The notes: generated from the sequence alone by a model not told the origin. A stretch of 64,000 nt of DNA from an uncultured Halieaceae bacterium (GCA_913031575.1 CAJWEV010000005.1:1-64000), one strand, 5' to 3'. Positions 52,501 through 61,613 are shown, counted from the stretch's first letter. Program-made: numbers and translations.

Positions 52501-54498
52501 GTGATAGAAGAATCAATTCAAAAAGCACGGATTGCCATAGGAAATGGCGCATTCGACGAGTCGAGGCATCTGCTCGATAGTGTCCTTGACTCCGAACCAG
52601 ATCACTTCGAGGCACGGTATACCCTCGCTGTCCTTTTGCGTGCACAAAAACAGCAAAAAGAGGCAAAGCAACTATTGACGGTATTACTTCAAGAGAAGCC
52701 GGATTTCGGGAGAGGCTTTCAAGAGCTAGCACTTTGTGAGCTGAGTCTCGGTAGTGAAGGTTCAGCGATTAAAGCATTTGAAAAAGCAGTAGAGTTTGAC
52801 GCCTCGCTTCTAGAAAGCTGGCGATTTTTAGTCGCCGCCTATGAGCGTAAAAACGACAGCCGTCTCGCGCAAGCCACTCACCAATTAGAATTCTTAAAAT
52901 CACTCCCAAATGAGCTTCGGACAGTCATTAGTTATCTCGCTAGCAACCGGATAGCGGATGCAGAGCGGCTCTGCCGATATTTCATGCAACAAAATAAAAC
53001 GCACATTGAAGGCATGCGCCTGATGGCTGAAATTGCTACTCGCACCGGCGTTTTTGATGACGCGGAATTCTTATTAGAGACAGCATTAAAGTTAAAGCCG
53101 ACGCATATCGAGGCAGAGATACAACTTACTCATGTATTACTCCGTCGACAGCGTTTTCATAAGGCCTACGATCACGCCAAAGCACTCTACGAAAAACATG
53201 AGTTCCCTTCACCCCAGGTCCTCGCTCTTTATGCCTCGGTCTGCTTCGGTGTAGGAGAGATTGATGAAGCGATTGGTGTTTATCAGCAGATGATCGAAGC
53301 CGCACCTGACGACCCGGCGCTTAAAGTATCGTTGGCACATATATACAACGCGACTGGTGAATCATCACTTGCCATCAACCTTTTCCAAGAGGCGCATAAA
53401 ATAAAACCCAGTTTTGGTGATGCATTTTGGAGTCTGGCAAATACGAAGTCGTATCGTTTTACTGCCGCCGAAATCGACTCCATGATGTCCGGACTAGACG
53501 ATAAAAGCGTATCCAAACTAGATAAAATTCAGATTCATTTTGCGCTCGGTAAAGCAGAGGAAGATAAAGGCGAGTATGCAGCTTCGTTTGAGAACTACCG
53601 GCGTGGCAATGCCCTGAAGCTGGAGACTTCAAATCACAGCAGAGAGCAGCTGGATATCCGTATCTCTTCGCAAATAGAGATCTGCACGAAATCCCTATTC
53701 GAACGTCTCAAGAACGTGGGTCATGATGCGCCTGATCCCATCTTCGTAGTAGGTTTGCCGCGCGCCGGATCGACATTACTTGAGCAAATTCTTGCCTCCC
53801 ACTCTAAGGTGGACGGCACCATGGAACTGCACGATATTTTGGATCTGGCAAAGCGCTTGCGCGGTCGAGACAAAGCCGGTGATCCAAGCCCACGTTACCC
53901 TCGCATTTTAGGCGAACTACCAGAGTCGCGCTTTGACAAATTTGGGAAGCAATTTATCGAAGATACGCGGATCTACAGAGGATCAGCACCCTTCTTCATA
54001 GACAAAATGCCCAATAACTTTTTCCACGTTGGACTCATAAAACTCATCCTACCCAATGCGAAGGTAATTGATGCGCGACGACACCCAATGGCTTGCTGCT
54101 TCAGCGGTTACAAGCAGTTATTTGGCGAGGGACAGGAGTTCTCTTACGGGCTGGAGGAGATTGGAAACTATTACAAGCAGTACGTCGATCTAATGAACCA
54201 CTGGGATGACGTTCTGCCGGGCTTTGTCTTGAGAGTTCAGCATGAGGACGTCATCAAAGATCTCGAGACTCAGGTACGTCGTATTCTCGACTTTTGTGGG
54301 CTCGATTTTGAAGAGCCCTGCGTAGAGTTTCACAAGACAAAACGCACTGTAAGAACACCCAGTGCAGAACAAGTGCGCCGGCCCATCAACACATCAGGAG
54401 TCGACCAATGGCGCAACTTTGAAGAGCACCTCGACCCACTCAAGCACGCTCTGGGCCCCAAACTGCTGGACGCCTATGGGATAGACCCTCCCAAATGA
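52501..54498 (+). CDS. TPR-repeat sulfotransferase
   Basis: A 665-residue two-part protein. Residues 1-380 are about ten TPR-like helical hairpins (for example ARYTLAVLLRAQKQQKEAKQLL and ALYASVCFGVGEIDEAIGVYQQMIEAAPDDP). Residues 405-660 are a sulfotransferase domain: the PAPS 5'-phosphosulfate loop is FVVGLPRAGSTLLEQILASH (about 413-432) and the 3'-phosphate motif is IDARRHPMACCFSGYKQLF. The layout is like bacterial TPR-sulfotransferases related to tyrosylprotein sulfotransferases; the TPRs probably hold a peptide or protein acceptor. No signal peptide is seen. The GTG start has only a weak ribosome site. Its stop overlaps the ATG of the small sulfotransferase. Confidence 0.87.
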   Translation: MIEESIQKARIAIGNGAFDESRHLLDSVLDSEPDHFEARYTLAVLLRAQKQQKEAKQLLTVLLQEKPDFGRGFQELALCELSLGSEGSAIKAFEKAVEFDASLLESWRFLVAAYERKNDSRLAQATHQLEFLKSLPNELRTVISYLASNRIADAERLCRYFMQQNKTHIEGMRLMAEIATRTGVFDDAEFLLETALKLKPTHIEAEIQLTHVLLRRQRFHKAYDHAKALYEKHEFPSPQVLALYASVCFGVGEIDEAIGVYQQMIEAAPDDPALKVSLAHIYNATGESSLAINLFQEAHKIKPSFGDAFWSLANTKSYRFTAAEIDSMMSGLDDKSVSKLDKIQIHFALGKAEEDKGEYAASFENYRRGNALKLETSNHSREQLDIRISSQIEICTKSLFERLKNVGHDAPDPIFVVGLPRAGSTLLEQILASHSKVDGTMELHDILDLAKRLRGRDKAGDPSPRYPRILGELPESRFDKFGKQFIEDTRIYRGSAPFFIDKMPNNFFHVGLIKLILPNAKVIDARRHPMACCFSGYKQLFGEGQEFSYGLEEIGNYYKQYVDLMNHWDDVLPGFVLRVQHEDVIKDLETQVRRILDFCGLDFEEPCVEFHKTKRTVRTPSAEQVRRPINTSGVDQWRNFEEHLDPLKHALGPKLLDAYGIDPPK

Positions 54499-55121
54499 TC
54501 TTTTCCTCCAGCAAGAAATTTATCTTTTTTGCAGTCCCGAAAACCGGCACCCATGCGGTTAGAGAGGTGTTGCGGCCTCTGATGACTAGCGGAGACTGGG
54601 AGCAACAAATGTTAACTGGGCGCATGCGTTCACCTATTCCAGAGCTAGCTAAAATTGGCCACGGTCATATTTCCTATCAGCAACTTACCCGCGCTATTGG
54701 GCAGGACGAAATAACGAACTACTTCAGTTTTGCGATCGTTCGTCATCCAATCGAGCGCTTTATGTCAGTGTGCGCCTTCCTCGCTCGAACAGATCAAAGC
54801 TATGTTGATGATCCCGTGAGGTGGGCCAAACGTGCCTTTGGATTTGAGCGCTTTCGTCAACGCATTCTGGTGCGTCCACAATCCGAATTACTCATCAACG
54901 AGCGCGGCGAACTCGCGGTTTCTTTTATAGGTCGATATGAGTTACTGGAGAAAGATTTAAGCGTGATATGTGAGCAACTTGGAGCCCCTCACCCTCAGCT
55001 AAAACGAAGAAACGTAACGCCAAACAAAAAGCCCGAAATCTACACTGATAGCGACTTCGTAAGCGAGTTAGCGGCGTTTTACAGCGCCGACTTTAGTTTG
55101 CTGGGCTACGACCGGAGCTGA
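54495..55121 (+). CDS. Small sulfotransferase family protein
   Basis: A 208-residue P-loop protein of the sulfotransferase type-2 (carbohydrate sulfotransferase-like) group. The 5'-phosphosulfate loop is FFAVPKTGTHAVREVL at the N-terminus and the 3'-phosphate motif is FAIVRHPIERFMSVCAFL (about residues 75-92). It has no TPRs. The start ATG overlaps the stop of the TPR-sulfotransferase by four bases, so the two are translationally coupled and probably work on the same product. It overlaps the 3' end of the convergent hydroxylase-like gene by 29 bases. Confidence 0.85.
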   Translation: MIFSSSKKFIFFAVPKTGTHAVREVLRPLMTSGDWEQQMLTGRMRSPIPELAKIGHGHISYQQLTRAIGQDEITNYFSFAIVRHPIERFMSVCAFLARTDQSYVDDPVRWAKRAFGFERFRQRILVRPQSELLINERGELAVSFIGRYELLEKDLSVICEQLGAPHPQLKRRNVTPNKKPEIYTDSDFVSELAAFYSADFSLLGYDRS

Positions 55122-56061
55122 ACTCTACAACACGCCGCGGGCGCAAAGCTGCGGCAAGAATACGTTGGTTTATAATGGGGTTAATACCCACCTGGTTCGA
55201 CGAAGTCACCAGTACGCGCGGGTCCGGTGCCAACTGAGCAGCTGTTCGTTCAATAACGCCTCTGTAGAGCGGAAACGCTGATTCACTGAATCCATGTAAG
55301 CTCCATATCTCTCGCCAGTCATGGACTAAGTCGAACAGCAGATGCCTGTATCGAAGCATCATGCCTCGATCATTCGCTATATTTGCTTCACAGTCCCGCA
55401 GCACTTGCTCGACGATCGCCAACATTTCTCCAGGCGACATCACGGGAGCCACAGGGAACTGCTCTGTACGAAGTTCAGGTGCTAATTGCAGGTCGAATTT
55501 AATGTCTACGGGTGCTGAGTTATTTGCCGATCGCACAATACGCCAAAATCGAGATGAACCGGCAAGATCTATTACTAAGTGCACCCGCGATAGGTTACTG
55601 TCGTTCGTCACTCGGTGGCGACGCCAGGAATCGAACAACCAGCTTTGACCAACCGCCATATGCACCGACTCGCCTCCACAATAAAAAATGACAGAGGGGT
55701 CCGTCACTATAGGCACGTGAATGCGAACTCGGCTGACCCAATGATAGTTAAAATCCACGTGCTCAGCGACTTGCGCGCCTGGCGCTAAACGCATAAGCCG
55801 CGATCTCGCCACGACCTCACCAAATGATGCGACGGTCTGATGCAAATAGGGACTTTCGCGAAGTGCTCGTGTTGCCTGCATCGCACCGTCAAACGCATGG
55901 TTCATTTCACCGTTGACTGAAACCAGTGGCACGGCCGAATTACCCGGCAGTCCTGACGGGTGATCGAGCCAGAAATCCTGAGGTAAGGCTTCAACTTCAC
56001 GCGCAAGCAACTGGCTATCAAAGCGCCAGGGTAGCTGAAGAAAAGGCTGATTAAATTCCAT
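55093..56061 (-). CDS. Aspartyl/asparaginyl beta-hydroxylase-like protein
   Basis: A protein of about 322 residues whose N-terminal two thirds match the aspartyl/asparaginyl beta-hydroxylase (cupin-type 2-oxoglutarate oxygenase) fold. RLAPGAQVAEHVDFNYHWVSRVRIHVPIVTDPSVIFYCGGESVHMAVGQSWLFDSWRRHRVTNDSNLSRVHLVIDL shows the iron-binding His (EHVD), the R-x-H-x-P strand, and the distal His followed by the Arg. Family members hydroxylate Asp/Asn side chains or free amino acids. The start is uncertain (GTG 56148 or ATG 56061). It faces the two sulfotransferase genes and its 3' end overlaps them, and a MarR gene is divergent. Confidence 0.78.
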   Translation of the reverse strand: MEFNQPFLQLPWRFDSQLLAREVEALPQDFWLDHPSGLPGNSAVPLVSVNGEMNHAFDGAMQATRALRESPYLHQTVASFGEVVARSRLMRLAPGAQVAEHVDFNYHWVSRVRIHVPIVTDPSVIFYCGGESVHMAVGQSWLFDSWRRHRVTNDSNLSRVHLVIDLAGSSRFWRIVRSANNSAPVDIKFDLQLAPELRTEQFPVAPVMSPGEMLAIVEQVLRDCEANIANDRGMMLRYRHLLFDLVHDWREIWSLHGFSESAFPLYRGVIERTAAQLAPDPRVLVTSSNQVGINPIINQRILAAALRPRRVVEFSSGRSPAN

Positions 56062-56170
56062 GCCGGCATTACGCCATAAAGCCAAAGAAGATGACAGGCT
56101 GCATCCAATTTCAATTGAATGCTTAGGGCTCAAAGCATAAACTTGCACGCCTTCGAGGACGACGACAACT

Positions 56171-56650
56171 ATGCAAAACGGCGACTTACCCGATCACGTA
56201 CTCGTGGCATTGCGGCGAATTATCCGAGCGACAGATTTATACTCGCGAAAGCTCGGTAAAAAAACGGGGTTGACGACGCCTCAGCTAGTCATCATTCAAG
56301 CCGTCGGCGATCTAAAAGACCCTACAGTCTCTGACGTTGCAAAGGCCGTCAGCTTAAGTCTGGCGACCGTCACCACTATACTCAATCGATTGGAGCGCAA
56401 TGGCATCGTTAACCGGGTGCGATCGTCTGTGGATAGACGCAGAGTCATCGTCACCCTAACGGAGGAGGGTCAGGGCCTGAAAAGCTCGGCGCCAAAGCCT
56501 CTGCAAGACAGCTTTGTCGACCGATTTTCGCGATTAGAAGCTTGGGAACAACACCTTATCGTCGCCTCGCTAGAGCGCGTTGCGGCAATGATGGATGCAG
56601 ATGACCTAGATGCCGCGCCGCTTCTCGCTAGTGGTGACTCCGTCGTTTAA
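56171..56650 (+). CDS. MarR family transcriptional regulator
   Basis: A 159-residue winged-helix regulator. The recognition helix region VSDVAKAVSLSLATVTTILNRLERNGIVNRVRSSVDRRRVIVTLTEEGQ (about residues 53-102) is the MarR signature, including the DxRxxxVxLT wing. A GAGGA site precedes the ATG. It is divergent from the hydroxylase-like gene, so the shared region of about 110 bases could hold its operator. It has some resemblance to EctR-type regulators of ectoine genes, but no ect genes are present. The ligand is unknown. Confidence 0.87.
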   Translation: MQNGDLPDHVLVALRRIIRATDLYSRKLGKKTGLTTPQLVIIQAVGDLKDPTVSDVAKAVSLSLATVTTILNRLERNGIVNRVRSSVDRRRVIVTLTEEGQGLKSSAPKPLQDSFVDRFSRLEAWEQHLIVASLERVAAMMDADDLDAAPLLASGDSVV

Positions 56651-56663
56651 GAATCGAGCAAAC

Positions 56664-57566
56664 TTACGCGTCGTCCGATTGAATCAAGGACCTCATCACA
56701 ATCGAAAAATCATCTCGACCTAAGCCAGCAGCTTGAAGAGCTTTATAGACCGCATTTGCACGACGTCCGAAGCCAGCGTCAACTGAAGACTGCTCAGCCA
56801 ATTCGATGGCAAGGCCCAAATCCTTTGCCATCAAGTCCACCATAAACCCAGGCTTATAATCGTCACCCGCGGGCGCACCTTCCATAACACCGGGCCAAGG
56901 GTTATACACCTGAAGCGACCAGTTGTTGCCCGAACTCGCCTTCATTATCTCTGACTGGACCGCGGGATCTAAACCATTGGCAGCGCCGATGGCCAGTGCC
57001 TCGCAGGTACCAATCATATGGATAGCCAACAACATATTATTGGCTGCCTTGGCCACCTGCCCCGCACCATCAGATCCAGCGTGAAAAATCTTTTCCTCAC
57101 TTCCCAATGCCTTAAGGACTTCTTTTGCACGGATAAAGGCCTCGGCACTACCACCGCACATAAAAGCCAGCGTTCCAGCCTGTGCTGCCGCGACACCACC
57201 TGAAACGGGCGTATCCATAAAATCAATACCATAGTCGCGCGCGGCCAAATGAAGTTCGCGGGCTGTGGGCGCGTCAATCGTACTCGCATCGAGCACTAGC
57301 GTTCCCGCGGGCAAACCAGAAAAAACACCTGCATCACCGAGCATGACTGACTTGACGTGCTCACCTGCCGGCAGCATGGAGAAGACCACATCAGCGCCCT
57401 CACCAGCCATGGCAGCAGAGGGAGCGGCTACCGCGCCAGCAGCAACCACATCGGTCAATGCCAACTCTGACAAATCAAATGCCCTTACCGCCCACCCGGC
57501 TTTGAGTAGGTTTTTCGCCATGGGACCGCCCATATTCCCAAGGCCGATAAATGCTACCGTTGGCAT
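56664..57566 (-). CDS. mmsB: 3-hydroxyisobutyrate dehydrogenase
   Basis: A 300-residue NAD-dependent dehydrogenase of valine breakdown, oxidising 3-hydroxyisobutyrate to methylmalonate semialdehyde. VAFIGLGNMGGPMAKNLLKAGW is the cofactor motif, DTPVSGGVAAAQAGTLAFMCGG the substrate motif, and GSDGAGQVAKAANNMLLA contains the catalytic Lys. The track's TTG is one codon before the real ATG, which has AAGGA 7 bases upstream. It is the last gene of the isobutyryl-CoA operon. The next enzyme, methylmalonate-semialdehyde dehydrogenase (mmsA), is not in the window. Confidence 0.92.
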   Translation of the reverse strand: MPTVAFIGLGNMGGPMAKNLLKAGWAVRAFDLSELALTDVVAAGAVAAPSAAMAGEGADVVFSMLPAGEHVKSVMLGDAGVFSGLPAGTLVLDASTIDAPTARELHLAARDYGIDFMDTPVSGGVAAAQAGTLAFMCGGSAEAFIRAKEVLKALGSEEKIFHAGSDGAGQVAKAANNMLLAIHMIGTCEALAIGAANGLDPAVQSEIMKASSGNNWSLQVYNPWPGVMEGAPAGDDYKPGFMVDLMAKDLGLAIELAEQSSVDAGFGRRANAVYKALQAAGLGRDDFSIVMRSLIQSDDA

Positions 57567-57602
57567 CAAATTTCCTTTTAGAATTATATTAGTAAGTACT
57601 CA

Positions 57603-58709
57603 CTACCATGGGTAATGCATATTAGGTCCGCCATCGGGCTCTTTGAAAAAGGATTCGAGTAAGTCCTGAGGAACGTCCTGAACGGCATCAAACTGCCACT
57701 TAGGCTGTCGATCCTTATCCACTAGCAGCGCTCTCACACCCTCTGCAAACTCAGGGTGTCGCATAATATTGGCACCCAAACGCAACTCGGTATCGAATAC
57801 TTCTTTCAATGAATAATCGACTGAATTATTTAGCTGCTTAAAGATCCAGGCAGCAGCCAGCTTCGAACCGTGAGCAAATCCATCACGCGCCTTCTGCAGC
57901 CAAACATTGTCGCCGTTATAAGCTAACAGGCGGTCCGATATCTCGACCAAATCATCGCCCGACATAAGCGCATCAATCTCTGGCATCAACGGCTCAATGA
58001 CACCGGCCGGCAGCTCTGCAGTTGGCGTCATTCCTAAAATAGCGTCGACAACCACTGTATTGGCCTGCGGGTCATCGGTCCATTCAGCCACTGACAACGC
58101 TGCCATGACCTCATGTCGCTGCTCGTGCGCAAGAAAAACATCGCCCAAATTTGCAAATAGCGCATCCGCTGCGTTGATATGAGCTGAGGTCAACGACAAG
58201 AAACGCCCGATCATTCCTGGCGTCCGATTCAAGAAGTAACTGCCACCGACGTCTGGGAAAAGCGCAATCGTAATTTCCGGCATGCCGATGCGGGTGCGCT
58301 CACTCACGATACGATGGCTGCAGCCAGCCATGACGCCCATGCCACCGCCCATCACGACGCCATGCCCCCAACAGATCACGGGTTTAGGGTAAGTAAACAG
58401 CACATAATTCATCTGGTACTCGCGCGCAAAAAAGTTCTCTGCGTAAGTACAGGGACCACCGGGATTTTCGATAGAGGACCTACGAAGCTCATGAACGTCA
58501 CCACCCGCGCAGAAGGCTTTCTCTCCCTCACCATCGATGTATACCGCAGCAATAGAATCGTCTTCGGCCCACTCAAGGAGCTTAGCAAGCATGATTTCAA
58601 TCATCTCAGCATCGAGGGAATTAAGAATTCGGGGCACGTTCAAGGTCAATCGACCCACCTGGCGATCACCCTCGCCCAGGGTTGAAACTACTACAACTTC
58701 TTCGCTCAT
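57603..58709 (-). CDS. 3-hydroxyisobutyryl-CoA hydrolase (enoyl-CoA hydratase family)
   Basis: A 368-residue crotonase-fold enzyme. Its length and motifs (AFCAGGDVHELRRSS, GVVMGGGMGVMAGCSHRIVSERTRIGMPEITIALFPDVGGSYFLNRTPG) are those of 3-hydroxyisobutyryl-CoA hydrolase, which frees 3-hydroxyisobutyrate in valine degradation. PEITIALFPDVGG carries the acidic residues used for thioester hydrolysis. The start is ATG 58709, overlapping the stop of the upstream hydratase by four bases (ATGA), not the earlier ATG in the track. The gene order matches the pathway. Confidence 0.92.
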   Translation of the reverse strand: MSEEVVVVSTLGEGDRQVGRLTLNVPRILNSLDAEMIEIMLAKLLEWAEDDSIAAVYIDGEGEKAFCAGGDVHELRRSSIENPGGPCTYAENFFAREYQMNYVLFTYPKPVICWGHGVVMGGGMGVMAGCSHRIVSERTRIGMPEITIALFPDVGGSYFLNRTPGMIGRFLSLTSAHINAADALFANLGDVFLAHEQRHEVMAALSVAEWTDDPQANTVVVDAILGMTPTAELPAGVIEPLMPEIDALMSGDDLVEISDRLLAYNGDNVWLQKARDGFAHGSKLAAAWIFKQLNNSVDYSLKEVFDTELRLGANIMRHPEFAEGVRALLVDKDRQPKWQFDAVQDVPQDLLESFFKEPDGGPNMHYPW

Positions 58710-59494
58710 CGATTCTTCCACTCTGGCGCACGCTTTTCGAGAAAAGCGTTTACGCCCTCCTTTTGATCTTCAGTTGAAAATAGCGCGACGAATTCGTTGC
58801 GCTCTGCCACTAATCCGGCACCAATCATAATGTCTCGCGGGGAATGAATAAGCCTTTTACACGCGGCAATCGATGTTGGACTTTGATCTGAGGCACGCTT
58901 GGCCAAATCAATGGCTTTTGCGAGTGATGCGCCCGGTTCAACAACTTCCTCTACCAAACCTAATGTAATGGCTTTTTCGCCCGACACACGCTCGCCACAG
59001 AGAATCATACGCTTTGCCCAGCCTTCACCTACAAGCTGCGCCAGACGCTGGGTTCCCCCTGCGCATGGAAGAAGCCCAACACGAGCCTCGGGCAAGGCGA
59101 ATACCGCATGCGACTCAGCAATACGAATGTCACACGCCAACGCTACTTCCAGACCACCGCCCATGGCGTAACCATTAATTGCAGCGATCGAAACGCCACG
59201 ATAATCCGCCAGAGTCTCAAATGCGGCGCCAAAAGCATCGCCCATAGCACCCGCAGCGGCCGGATCACCATTGGAAAACTGGTTCAAATCAGCGCCAGCC
59301 GAAAAGAACTTCTCGCCTTGACCCGTGATAACCAAGGCACGCACGGCAGCCATGCTATTAAGCTCATTCACAACGGCCTCGACCGCTGAAAGGCTCTCGA
59401 GATCCCAGGTGTTGGCCGCGGGGTTGTTGATCGTGACGATGGCAATCCCGTCCTCGACTGACACCAACACCTTTTCACTTGGACTGATACTCAT
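58706..59494 (-). CDS. Enoyl-CoA hydratase (methacrylyl-CoA hydration)
   Basis: A 262-residue crotonase. FFSAGADLNQFSNG forms the oxyanion hole region, AINGYAMGGGLEVALACDIRIA the conserved helix, and LPEARVGLLPCAGGTQRLAQLVG contains the second catalytic Glu. In this operon it probably hydrates methacrylyl-CoA to 3-hydroxyisobutyryl-CoA. Both ends overlap neighbours by four bases (ATGA), so it is translationally coupled on each side. Confidence 0.92.
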   Translation of the reverse strand: MSISPSEKVLVSVEDGIAIVTINNPAANTWDLESLSAVEAVVNELNSMAAVRALVITGQGEKFFSAGADLNQFSNGDPAAAGAMGDAFGAAFETLADYRGVSIAAINGYAMGGGLEVALACDIRIAESHAVFALPEARVGLLPCAGGTQRLAQLVGEGWAKRMILCGERVSGEKAITLGLVEEVVEPGASLAKAIDLAKRASDQSPTSIAACKRLIHSPRDIMIGAGLVAERNEFVALFSTEDQKEGVNAFLEKRAPEWKNR

Positions 59495-60651
59495 TGGATA
59501 ACCTCCAACGCGCCATCCATCAGCGCATGTCGCGAAACAATGACGCGCATAATCTCGTTGGTGCCTTCTAGAATCTGGTGAACGCGTGTATCACGAACAT
59601 AACGCTCCATCGGATACTCCCGAATATAGCCATAGCCGCCAAACAGCTGCAGCGCGTCATTACAGACCTTGAATCCGGCATCGGTGGCAAAACGCTTCGC
59701 CATCGCGCAATAGGTCGATGCGTTGGGATCACCGTTATCAAGCTTACTGGCCGCAAGGCGAATCATCTGTCTCGATGCAACCAGCTCGGTGAGCATATCG
59801 GCGATCTGAAACTGTGTGTGCTGAAACTCGGAAATGGCTGTATCGAACTGCTGTCGGTCTTTCACATAGGCAGTAGCATCGACAATCGCCTGCTGCGCCG
59901 TACCCACAGAACAGGTTGCGATATTGATTCGGCCACCATCTAGCCCTTCCATGGCAATGGAAAACCCCTGGCCCTCTTCGCCCATTCGATTGGCCGCCGG
60001 GACGCAAACGTCATCGAAGCTGATCTGGCGTGTGGGCTGCGCGTTCCAACCCATCTTGCTCTCTTTCTTGCCGTAAGTGACTCCCTGTAGATCTGCAGGC
60101 ACCAAAAACGCGGTGATGCCTCTGGCTCCGCTATCTCCCGTGCGCGCCATGACGACAAGAACGTCCGTATCACCCGCGCCCGAAATGAAAACCTTACTGC
60201 CATTGAGTCGATAGCTATCACCCTCTCTCGTCGCTGTGGTCCGCAGCGATGCCGCGTCTGAGCCAGCACCGGGCTCGGTAAGACAATAGGAAGCCAAAGT
60301 CTCACCGGCGACCAGTGATGGACACCAACGATCGACAACTGATTGCCGACAATATTTTCCGATCATGGCGGTCGCCATGTTGTGTATGGTCAAAAAGGCG
60401 GCGGTCGTTGTGCAGCCTCTCGCGAGCTCTTCGACAATGAGGCTGGCATCCAGCCGCGACATTCCCAAGCCTCCGGCCTCTTCCGGGGTATACATCCCCA
60501 TAAAGCCGAGATCGCCCGCAGCCTTCAGGGCAGATTTTGGAAACAGTGATGACTCGTCCCAATGAGCTGCATTGGGACGAAACTCTGCCTGAGCAAACTC
60601 TCGGGCGCTGGCAACATAAGCGCTTTGCTCTTCGCTTAGCTCAAACTGCAT
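59491..60651 (-). CDS. Isobutyryl-CoA dehydrogenase-type acyl-CoA dehydrogenase
   Basis: A 386-residue FAD enzyme. It has CLTEPGAGSDAASLRTTATREGD, KVFISGAGDTDVLVVMARTGD, the QLFGGYGYIREYPMERYVRD block and the catalytic Glu in HQILEGTNEIMRVIVSRHAL. The neighbours (hydratase, hydroxyisobutyryl-CoA hydrolase, mmsB) point to isobutyryl-CoA, making this the first gene of valine degradation. A TGAGG site precedes the ATG. It is divergent from the LuxR gene with 132 bases between them. Confidence 0.92.
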   Translation of the reverse strand: MQFELSEEQSAYVASAREFAQAEFRPNAAHWDESSLFPKSALKAAGDLGFMGMYTPEEAGGLGMSRLDASLIVEELARGCTTTAAFLTIHNMATAMIGKYCRQSVVDRWCPSLVAGETLASYCLTEPGAGSDAASLRTTATREGDSYRLNGSKVFISGAGDTDVLVVMARTGDSGARGITAFLVPADLQGVTYGKKESKMGWNAQPTRQISFDDVCVPAANRMGEEGQGFSIAMEGLDGGRINIATCSVGTAQQAIVDATAYVKDRQQFDTAISEFQHTQFQIADMLTELVASRQMIRLAASKLDNGDPNASTYCAMAKRFATDAGFKVCNDALQLFGGYGYIREYPMERYVRDTRVHQILEGTNEIMRVIVSRHALMDGALEVIQ

Positions 60652-60783
60652 GAAAAGACCTCACAGTAATCCGTCGAGGCACGTATTGATTCATTTTATC
60701 CATGGCCCCTGTCGGTGCTATTGTGACGGTAGACAGCAAGGCGCGCAAAAGAACGCGAAATTTATTCATAATTTTTAATAATC

Positions 60784-61611
60784 ATGTCCAAACTCACAGC
60801 CATTACATCCGATTTTGCCAGAGCCATCGAGCATCTGGGTACAGAACATTTTGTCCCTGCTATCGCAGATGTATTGTGTGGCTTTGTCAATGCTGACGAC
60901 GCCACCGTCATCGTCTACGGTCACGAGGAACTGCCGACCATTAGCTTCGCAAGGCCGCTGGCCGGGAAGGAAGAAAGCTCTCTCGCCACTTATCTCACTG
61001 GACCCTTTTTATTGGACCCGTTCTACCGTGCGGCGGCCTACGATCATCAGTTTGGTGTTTTTCGTCTTGCAGATCTCGCGCCCGCGAGTTTCCGGAGTTC
61101 AGAGTATTACAAGAACTGGTACAAACACTGTGGCTATGAGGACGAATGCGGGCTACTCATTCGTCTTGCCAACGAAAACTTTATCAATATCTCCATTGGT
61201 CTGACCTCCGAAGGGGCCCGCTTCAGAATTGGGCAGGCGAAATTACTCACTAGCATTTACGAGCTGACGGCCTCGCTCTGCCGCCGACACTTCCTAGAAA
61301 TATTGGAAGCACAAAAGAAAACGACGCTTCGCGAGCGCATGCATCGATCGCTTGCAGCATTTGGTGCGAGTGTGCTCACCCGTCGAGAACGGCAGGTGGT
61401 CGAACTGGTCTTACTCGGCCATAACACCCGATTAATTGCAGAAAAACTCGGCATCTCGATTGAAACGGTAAAACTGCATCGAAAACATGCTTACGCCAAA
61501 TTGGATATCAGTTCGCAGGCAGAGCTTTTCTTCCTATTCATGGAAGCACTATCTCACTGGTCCGGCGATCCTGACACCGACCCGCTAATTGCCTATCAAG
61601 GTGGTCGGTAA
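60784..61611 (+). CDS. LuxR-type transcriptional regulator
   Basis: A 275-residue regulator. The C-terminal HTH is LTRREREQ-like: RRERQVVELVLLGHNTRLIAEKLGISIETVKLHRKHAYAKLDISSQAELF (about residues 200-250), a standard LuxR/GerE domain. The N-terminal 180 residues resemble a PAS/GAF-like sensor with LDPFYRAA and SSEYYKNWYKHCGYEDECGLLIRL; it is not a canonical acyl-homoserine-lactone domain. No response-regulator receiver is present. It ends two bases before the second TPR-sulfotransferase, so it probably controls that gene and the following TonB receptor. The signal is unknown. Confidence 0.87.
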   Translation: MSKLTAITSDFARAIEHLGTEHFVPAIADVLCGFVNADDATVIVYGHEELPTISFARPLAGKEESSLATYLTGPFLLDPFYRAAAYDHQFGVFRLADLAPASFRSSEYYKNWYKHCGYEDECGLLIRLANENFINISIGLTSEGARFRIGQAKLLTSIYELTASLCRRHFLEILEAQKKTTLRERMHRSLAAFGASVLTRRERQVVELVLLGHNTRLIAEKLGISIETVKLHRKHAYAKLDISSQAELFFLFMEALSHWSGDPDTDPLIAYQGGR

Positions 61612-61613
61612 CC

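Noticed and set aside
56171-56650. EctR regulator of ectoine synthesis
   Set aside because: There is some resemblance in the N-terminal part, but no ectABC genes are in the window.
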